From Sediminitomix flava (lineage in GTDB: Bacteria; Bacteroidota; Bacteroidia; Cytophagales; Flammeovirgaceae): a stretch of DNA of 64,000 nt. Position numbers and translations under genes: made by a program. Each line of letters opens with the position of its first letter. The first letter of the stretch is position 1. The DNA lies in contig NZ_QGDO01000002.1 of NCBI RefSeq assembly GCF_003149185.1, forward strand, positions 62,001 through 126,000, written 5' to 3'. Below are positions 60,002 to 64,000 of the stretch, piece by piece. A model generated the notes under the pieces. That model saw nothing but the letters and a program-made list of their open reading frames with translations, was not told the origin of the DNA and did no database searches.

Positions 60002-60340
60002 ATGGGAATTACGAAGAGCGAATATTTTACAGACAAGCAGAATGAGCTTGCTTCAGTTTTGAAAGTTTTAGGACATCCTGCTCGAATAGCAATATTGGAA
60101 CACCTTATAACTTCAAAACAATGTATTTGTGGAGACTTGGTCGAAACAATGCCATTAGCTCAACCTACTATTTCTCAGCATTTGAAAGAATTGAAAAATG
60201 CAGGAATTATTCAAAGCAAGCTAAACGGTGGATCTGCTTATTACTGTATTAATGAAGAAAAATGGGATGAGATAAAATCGGTATTTAACCTCTTCATGGA
60301 TCAGTATAATGATTGTAATTGTGAACTACCTAACAAATAA
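60002..60340 (+). CDS. arsR: ArsR-family repressor
   Basis: A 112-residue winged-helix metalloregulator. LKVLGHPARIAILEHLI opens the HTH. The recognition part reads QCICGDLVETMPLAQPTISQHLKELKNAGII, where Cys-Ile-Cys sits at the helix-3 metal site seen in arsenite-sensing ArsR proteins. Extra cysteines lie at the C-terminus (CNCELP). It should repress the operon through the palindrome at 59968-59987 and let go when arsenite binds. First gene of the unit; arsC starts six bases after its stop. Confidence 0.92.
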   Translation: MGITKSEYFTDKQNELASVLKVLGHPARIAILEHLITSKQCICGDLVETMPLAQPTISQHLKELKNAGIIQSKLNGGSAYYCINEEKWDEIKSVFNLFMDQYNDCNCELPNK

Positions 60341-60345
60341 TATAT

Positions 60346-60966
60346 ATGTACACCTCTATTAAAAACTACATCCAAGAGACTGAAAAGAATTTCGATTCAA
60401 TCTCTGATGAAAGAAAAGGAATGCTTCTTCAAATCAGCGAGTATATCAAAGGAAGAGTAGCAGAAAATAAGACCACAAATTTGATCTATATCTGTACACA
60501 CAACTCAAGAAGAAGTCACTTTGGGCAAATATGGGCACAAACAATGGCTGACTTCTACGGTGTTCCAAACGTAAAATCATTTTCTGGAGGTACAGAAGCT
60601 ACAGCTTTCAATCCTAATGCAATTGCCGCTGTAAAAGAAGTTGGATTCAAAGTTGAAGCAACTACGGAAGGTGATAATCCAATCTACCATGTTTCATTTG
60701 ATGATGAAGTAACTCCTATTGTTGCTTTTTCAAAAGTATATGATTCAGAACATAACCCAAATAAAGAGTTTGTCGCGATAATGACTTGTTCTTCAGCCGA
60801 TCAAGGATGTCCAATAGTCTTTGGTTCGGATCTAAGAATGGCAACAACTTATGATGACCCAAAAGCATTTGACAATACACCTCAACAAGCAGAAAAATAT
60901 GCGGAGAGATGTTTTCAAATCGCCACTGAAATCGCATTTGTATTTAAAAACGTAGCAAACAACTAA
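60346..60966 (+). CDS. arsC: Arsenate reductase-like low-molecular-weight phosphatase
   Basis: A 206-residue protein with an LMW-PTPase-like active loop CTHNSRRS (Cys50-x5-Arg56), a later Cys pair region (MTCSSADQGCP) and the aspartate loop DDPKAFDNTP. Together these fit a thioredoxin-coupled arsenate reductase, longer than Bacillus ArsC (about 140) through an N-terminal helix and an insert at about 95-135. It would turn arsenate into arsenite for export by the next gene. It starts six bases after arsR and ends four bases before acr3. Confidence 0.88.
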   Translation: MYTSIKNYIQETEKNFDSISDERKGMLLQISEYIKGRVAENKTTNLIYICTHNSRRSHFGQIWAQTMADFYGVPNVKSFSGGTEATAFNPNAIAAVKEVGFKVEATTEGDNPIYHVSFDDEVTPIVAFSKVYDSEHNPNKEFVAIMTCSSADQGCPIVFGSDLRMATTYDDPKAFDNTPQQAEKYAERCFQIATEIAFVFKNVANN

Positions 60967-60970
60967 AAAT

Positions 60971-62023
60971 ATGAGAACTACAAAATCTGTAGCAGCCCCT
61001 GCCAAAAAGAAGATGGCATTTTTCGAAAGATACCTTAGTATATGGGTAGCTTTGGGCATTATTGGAGGTATTTTGATTGGAGAAGTAGCAGGTGACTCTA
61101 TCCAAGTATTAAGTGATCTCAACTTATTCGGAATTAACTTGCCTGTAGCCATCCTTGTTTGGTTGATGATTTACCCAATGATGGTACAAATCGACTTTGA
61201 CAGTGTGAAAAATCTTGGAGAATTCAAGAAAGGTTTAGCGCTAACATTGATCGTAAACTGGGTAATTAAGCCATTTAGTATGGCATTCTTTGCATGGATA
61301 TTCTTTGACAACTTATATAGTGCATGGATTACTCCTGCTGATGCAGAACAATATATTGCGGGTGCAATTTTGCTAGGTGCAGCACCTTGTACAGCTATGG
61401 TATTTGTTTGGTCTTACCTTACTGATGGTAACCCAGCATATACCTTGGTTCAAGTTTCTATAAACGACTTATTGATTTTGATTCTATTTATTCCAATCGT
61501 CGGCTTGTTGTTAGGCGTATCAGGAATAGAAATCCCTTACAATACATTATTTACTTCTGTTGCTTTATTTGTAGTAATCCCTCTTATCGCAGGATATATC
61601 TCAAATAAAGTCTTGATCAAGAAACATGGAGAAACATGGTTTAAAGAAGTTTTCCTTCCAAAACTAAAACCTTTCTCTATCATCGCTTTGCTTTCAACTT
61701 TGGTATTACTTTTTGCATTCCAAGGTAAAACAATCTTAGCAAACCCAATGGTCATTTTATTGATTGCTGTACCATTGACAATTCAAACGTACTTTATCTT
61801 CTTCTTGAGTTGGTTTGCAGGTAAGAAAGCAAATTTATCACATGAGCTTTTAGCACCATCAACTATGATTGGAGCAAGTAACTTCTTTGAGTTAGCCGTG
61901 GCTGTTGCTATTGCATTGTTTGGCTTAAACTCAGGAGCGGCTCTAACAACAGTAGTCGGAGTACTTACAGAAGTTCCAGTAATGCTTTCGCTAGTATACT
62001 TAGCGAATAAATGGAGAAAGTAA
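60971..62023 (+). CDS. acr3: ACR3-family arsenite efflux permease
   Basis: Ten-helix membrane carrier of 350 residues. The arsenite-binding Cys140 is in LGAAPCTAMVFVWSYLTDGNP, the family hallmark. FAWIFF, the VSINDLLILILFIPIVGLLLG segment and the late ASNFFELAVAVAIALFGLNSGAALTTVVGVLTEVPVML are standard. It exports arsenite. Last gene of the arsR-arsC-acr3 unit, followed by a terminator. Confidence 0.95.
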   Translation: MRTTKSVAAPAKKKMAFFERYLSIWVALGIIGGILIGEVAGDSIQVLSDLNLFGINLPVAILVWLMIYPMMVQIDFDSVKNLGEFKKGLALTLIVNWVIKPFSMAFFAWIFFDNLYSAWITPADAEQYIAGAILLGAAPCTAMVFVWSYLTDGNPAYTLVQVSINDLLILILFIPIVGLLLGVSGIEIPYNTLFTSVALFVVIPLIAGYISNKVLIKKHGETWFKEVFLPKLKPFSIIALLSTLVLLFAFQGKTILANPMVILLIAVPLTIQTYFIFFLSWFAGKKANLSHELLAPSTMIGASNFFELAVAVAIALFGLNSGAALTTVVGVLTEVPVMLSLVYLANKWRK

Positions 62024-62059
62024 GGTCAAAAAAGATTTTATATACAAGCAGTATTTTCG

Positions 62060-62093
62060 AAAGTCCTATCTGTTTTACAGTGGGACTTTTTTT
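62060..62093 (+). terminator. Terminator of the ars operon
   Basis: AAAGTCC (62060-62066) pairs with GGACTTT (62083-62089), with CTG/CAG pairing in the loop, followed by T residues. It ends at the stop codon of the convergent kinase gene. Confidence 0.75.
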
Positions 62094-63477
62094 ATAAACT
62101 CTTCCCTTCTACAATTTTTTCATAGATAGTATAGAAAAGATTACTCGGATCGAATGGTTTCGTGATGTATCCATTCATACCATATTCATATACTTTTTTA
62201 CGAACTTCCAATAATGCAGAAGCAGTCAACGCTAAGACAGGTATCTCTTTGTACTTACCATCCAATCCTCTAATTCTCTGAGTTGCTTCATAGCCATCCA
62301 TTTCTGGCATCTGTAAATCCATCAGTACAATATCGTAAGGTCTCTCTTGAATTCGCTCTACCGCCTGAATACCATTCTCTGCATGAGAAACATTGCAACC
62401 CCAAACTTGAAGAAATTGTGTGGCTATGTCTGTATTGAAAGGATTGTCTTCTACTAACAAAACCTCTGTTCCGTCTAAGCCCTTAAAATCTATACTTTCA
62501 TTATTCTTGAGTTCTTCAACGGTCTTATTACTCTTCTTAAATCTGATCGTAAAATAGAATGTTGATCCTTCTCCTTCGATACTTTCTACATATATCTGAC
62601 TTCCTTGCGCCTTCAAAATGTGCATACAGATAGCCAAACCTAGCCCAGAGCCACCATACTTTCTACTTGTACTACTATCTGCCTGTGAAAAGCTATCAAA
62701 TATTTTCCCCAATTTATTCTCTGGAATTCCAATACCTGTATCTTTCACCCTGAAGTGATAAACTAAGATATTCTCTAAATCTTTTACTTTTTCAATCCCT
62801 AAAGTCACCGTCCCTTTTTCAGTAAACTTGATGGCATTTCCTATCAAGTTATTAAGAACTTGTACAAGCCTTGTGGAATCACCTTTCAAAATCTCCAACT
62901 CATTATCATCTACCTGTAACTCCATATTCACCCCTTTTTCATTGGCTTTTGTCAGCCAAGTATTCATCAGATTGTCAACAACCTCTGCCAAATCAAAATC
63001 AACTTCCTCTAGATCAAGCTTCCCAGCCTCAATTCTATTGTAGTCTAGGATATCATTAATAATCGCCATCAAATTTTCAGAAGAAAACTTCAGGGTTCGA
63101 AGATTTCTCATTTGCCTTTCCAATGGTTCACTCTGAATCAATAGATTCACGATACCTACAACCCCATTTAAAGGAGTTCTAATTTCATGTGACATAGCAG
63201 AAAGAAAGTCTGTTTTAGCACGCATAGCTTTTTCTGCATTGTCTTTAGCTGTCATTAACTGCTGATTGAGAATACGCATTTTACCAAGAGTACTCTCCAA
63301 TTCGTTGGTACGCTCCCTAACTTTCTTCTCAAGGTTTGTATTTGCTTCTACAAGTTCTTGGTTTAACTCATATAGCTCTAATGATTTCATTTCGATGATC
63401 TGTTCGGCTTTCTTACGCGCCAACCGCTCTCTTTTCAAGGTATTTTGTAGTGACTCATACTTTGCTTTCCAGTCCAT
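62092..63477 (-). CDS. Soluble hybrid histidine kinase, probable H-NOX partner
   Basis: A kinase of about 461 residues (from the ATG at 63477; the frame opens at 63522). The N-terminal 75 residues are a coiled coil with no membrane helix or PAS domain, so it is cytoplasmic. HisKA has the phospho-accepting His97 in SHEIRTPLNG, the ATPase domain has GNAIKFTEKG, DTGIGIP and GGSGLGLAI, and the C-terminal receiver has phospho-Asp387 in IVLMDLQMPEMDG with TxS and KPF. The H-NOX gene lies 68 bases upstream, so it should be the NO-regulated kinase of this pair, as in HnoK systems. No HD-GYP or GGDEF partner gene lies in the window. Confidence 0.9.
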   Translation of the reverse strand: MDWKAKYESLQNTLKRERLARKKAEQIIEMKSLELYELNQELVEANTNLEKKVRERTNELESTLGKMRILNQQLMTAKDNAEKAMRAKTDFLSAMSHEIRTPLNGVVGIVNLLIQSEPLERQMRNLRTLKFSSENLMAIINDILDYNRIEAGKLDLEEVDFDLAEVVDNLMNTWLTKANEKGVNMELQVDDNELEILKGDSTRLVQVLNNLIGNAIKFTEKGTVTLGIEKVKDLENILVYHFRVKDTGIGIPENKLGKIFDSFSQADSSTSRKYGGSGLGLAICMHILKAQGSQIYVESIEGEGSTFYFTIRFKKSNKTVEELKNNESIDFKGLDGTEVLLVEDNPFNTDIATQFLQVWGCNVSHAENGIQAVERIQERPYDIVLMDLQMPEMDGYEATQRIRGLDGKYKEIPVLALTASALLEVRKKVYEYGMNGYITKPFDPSNLFYTIYEKIVEGKSL

Positions 63478-63545
63478 CGTGTACAGATTATTTTGGGTTA
63501 ATTTAATTGCAGTGAAAATCAATAAAGTTGACTAATATCTATGTA

Positions 63546-64000
63546 TTAGACCATCTTGATTAAAAATCGCACTCGACTTCCATCTTCAAATACTTCTGTT
63601 TTTAAATCAATTTCAGTATTAAAGAACTCAGATGCCCCAGTGATTAATCCCTCTGCCAATGCTGACATTCTTCGATCTGAAAAATAAACTAATTCAAATG
63701 TGCCATCATCAAGATAATTGGAAGTAAAAGTAGGAAGCTCCGCGTCAGGATATAGCTTTTGTACTTCTCTATGAATGTAGATTTCAATTTGGGTGAGAAA
63801 TGAAAATAGGTTTGTTTCTCCTGTAAAAAAGTGAGGATAGACTTTTGTAAAAACTTCAAACAAATGTCTTCCAAAAATACGAAGCAATTGATCGACCTCC
63901 ATGCCAACTTCTTTACTCAAATTCATCAAAAGGCTAACCATTTCGGCATGAGAATATGTACCCACTGCTGTATAAACTCCATTTGATGGTAATGCAGAGG
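63546..64000 (-). CDS. H-NOX heme nitric-oxide-sensing domain protein (partial)
   Basis: A stand-alone H-NOX protein, cut by the end of the window; about 151 codons are visible. The reading frame stays open past 63965 to the edge, with GVYTAVGTYSHAEMV resembling the H-NOX N-terminal region, so the GTG at 63965 is not the true start. The likely proximal heme His lies in IEIYIHREVQKLYPDAELP, and YFSDRRMSALAEGLITGASEFF matches the YxSxR heme-propionate motif and the GLIxG segment. The first 35-45 residues are missing. H-NOX proteins bind NO through heme and switch off a neighbouring kinase. Confidence 0.87.
   Translation of the reverse strand, partial: SALPSNGVYTAVGTYSHAEMVSLLMNLSKEVGMEVDQLLRIFGRHLFEVFTKVYPHFFTGETNLFSFLTQIEIYIHREVQKLYPDAELPTFTSNYLDDGTFELVYFSDRRMSALAEGLITGASEFFNTEIDLKTEVFEDGSRVRFLIKMV

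Noticed and set aside
63546-63965. A complete 139-residue protein starting at GTG 63965
   Set aside because: The frame is open beyond 63965 to the window edge and the upstream residues match the H-NOX N-terminal region, so the gene is partial rather than complete.

Overview
This window reads as chromosomal DNA of a Bacteroidota bacterium, most likely a marine member of the Cytophagales (Flammeovirga-like). It is AT-rich. Several promoters match the Bacteroidota consensus (TTG, about 19-21 bases, TAnnTTTG), best seen in front of the tRNA-Leu gene. Typical Bacteroidota families are present: a TonB-dependent receptor with a carboxypeptidase-D-like domain, DUF6089 and DUF4105 proteins, OmpA/PD40 proteins and many small lipoproteins. 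Respiration is menaquinone-based (menB) with a heme A-containing cytochrome oxidase. I see no phage, transposon, CRISPR array or island boundary; the content is mainly core metabolism and envelope biology.

Layout. 1-5.3 kb: menB and purL on the minus strand, separated by a 0.5 kb gap that carries its own promoter and terminator and may encode a small RNA. 5.5-10.1 kb: an orphan NarL-type response regulator, a structured RNA-like region, a TonB-dependent receptor and a beta-barrel protein. 10.2-13.9 kb: an FAD oxidoreductase, a TlpA-like thioredoxin protein, a lipoprotein with histidine at every seventh residue, and a small SH3-like protein. 13.9-18 kb: a methionine/threonine operon metY-metX-hom behind a SAM-I riboswitch. 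18.1-31.4 kb: dacB, a DcaP-like porin with an OmpA/PD40 protein, phoH, a rhomboid protease, an MBOAT acyltransferase, tRNA-Leu, a Na+/Ca2+ exchanger, an M23 peptidase and a DUF6089 barrel. 31.4-39.6 kb: copper handling (copA, copZ) next to a cytochrome oxidase assembly cluster (heme A synthase, heme O synthase, two subunit III genes, subunit IV, SCO, DUF420, a CxxC membrane protein); subunits I and II are not here. 39.9-46.7 kb: tilS with a cyclic-nucleotide-binding protein, an LptA/OstA-like protein, a 3'-5' exonuclease, a BASS transporter and an acyltransferase. 46.8-57.5 kb: guaB, dapA, an ACT-domain protein, small lipoproteins, a GH92 glycosidase, an MtfA-like peptidase with a SEC-C tail, a YebC-type regulator and an SCP2 protein. 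57.5-64 kb: a DUF4105 protein, proline iminopeptidase, an arsenic operon (arsR-arsC-acr3) with a palindromic operator, and a soluble hybrid histidine kinase next to an H-NOX gene cut by the window end.

No complete new defence or mobile system is visible. The least explained items are the heptad-histidine lipoprotein with a terminator hairpin about 100 bases upstream of its gene, two candidate non-coding RNAs (about 1140-1273 minus and 6277-6520 plus), a copper/oxidase assembly neighbourhood with an EF-hand-like loop in the DUF420 protein, and the H-NOX/hybrid kinase pair. All calls rest on reading the sequence and family knowledge; no database search was run.
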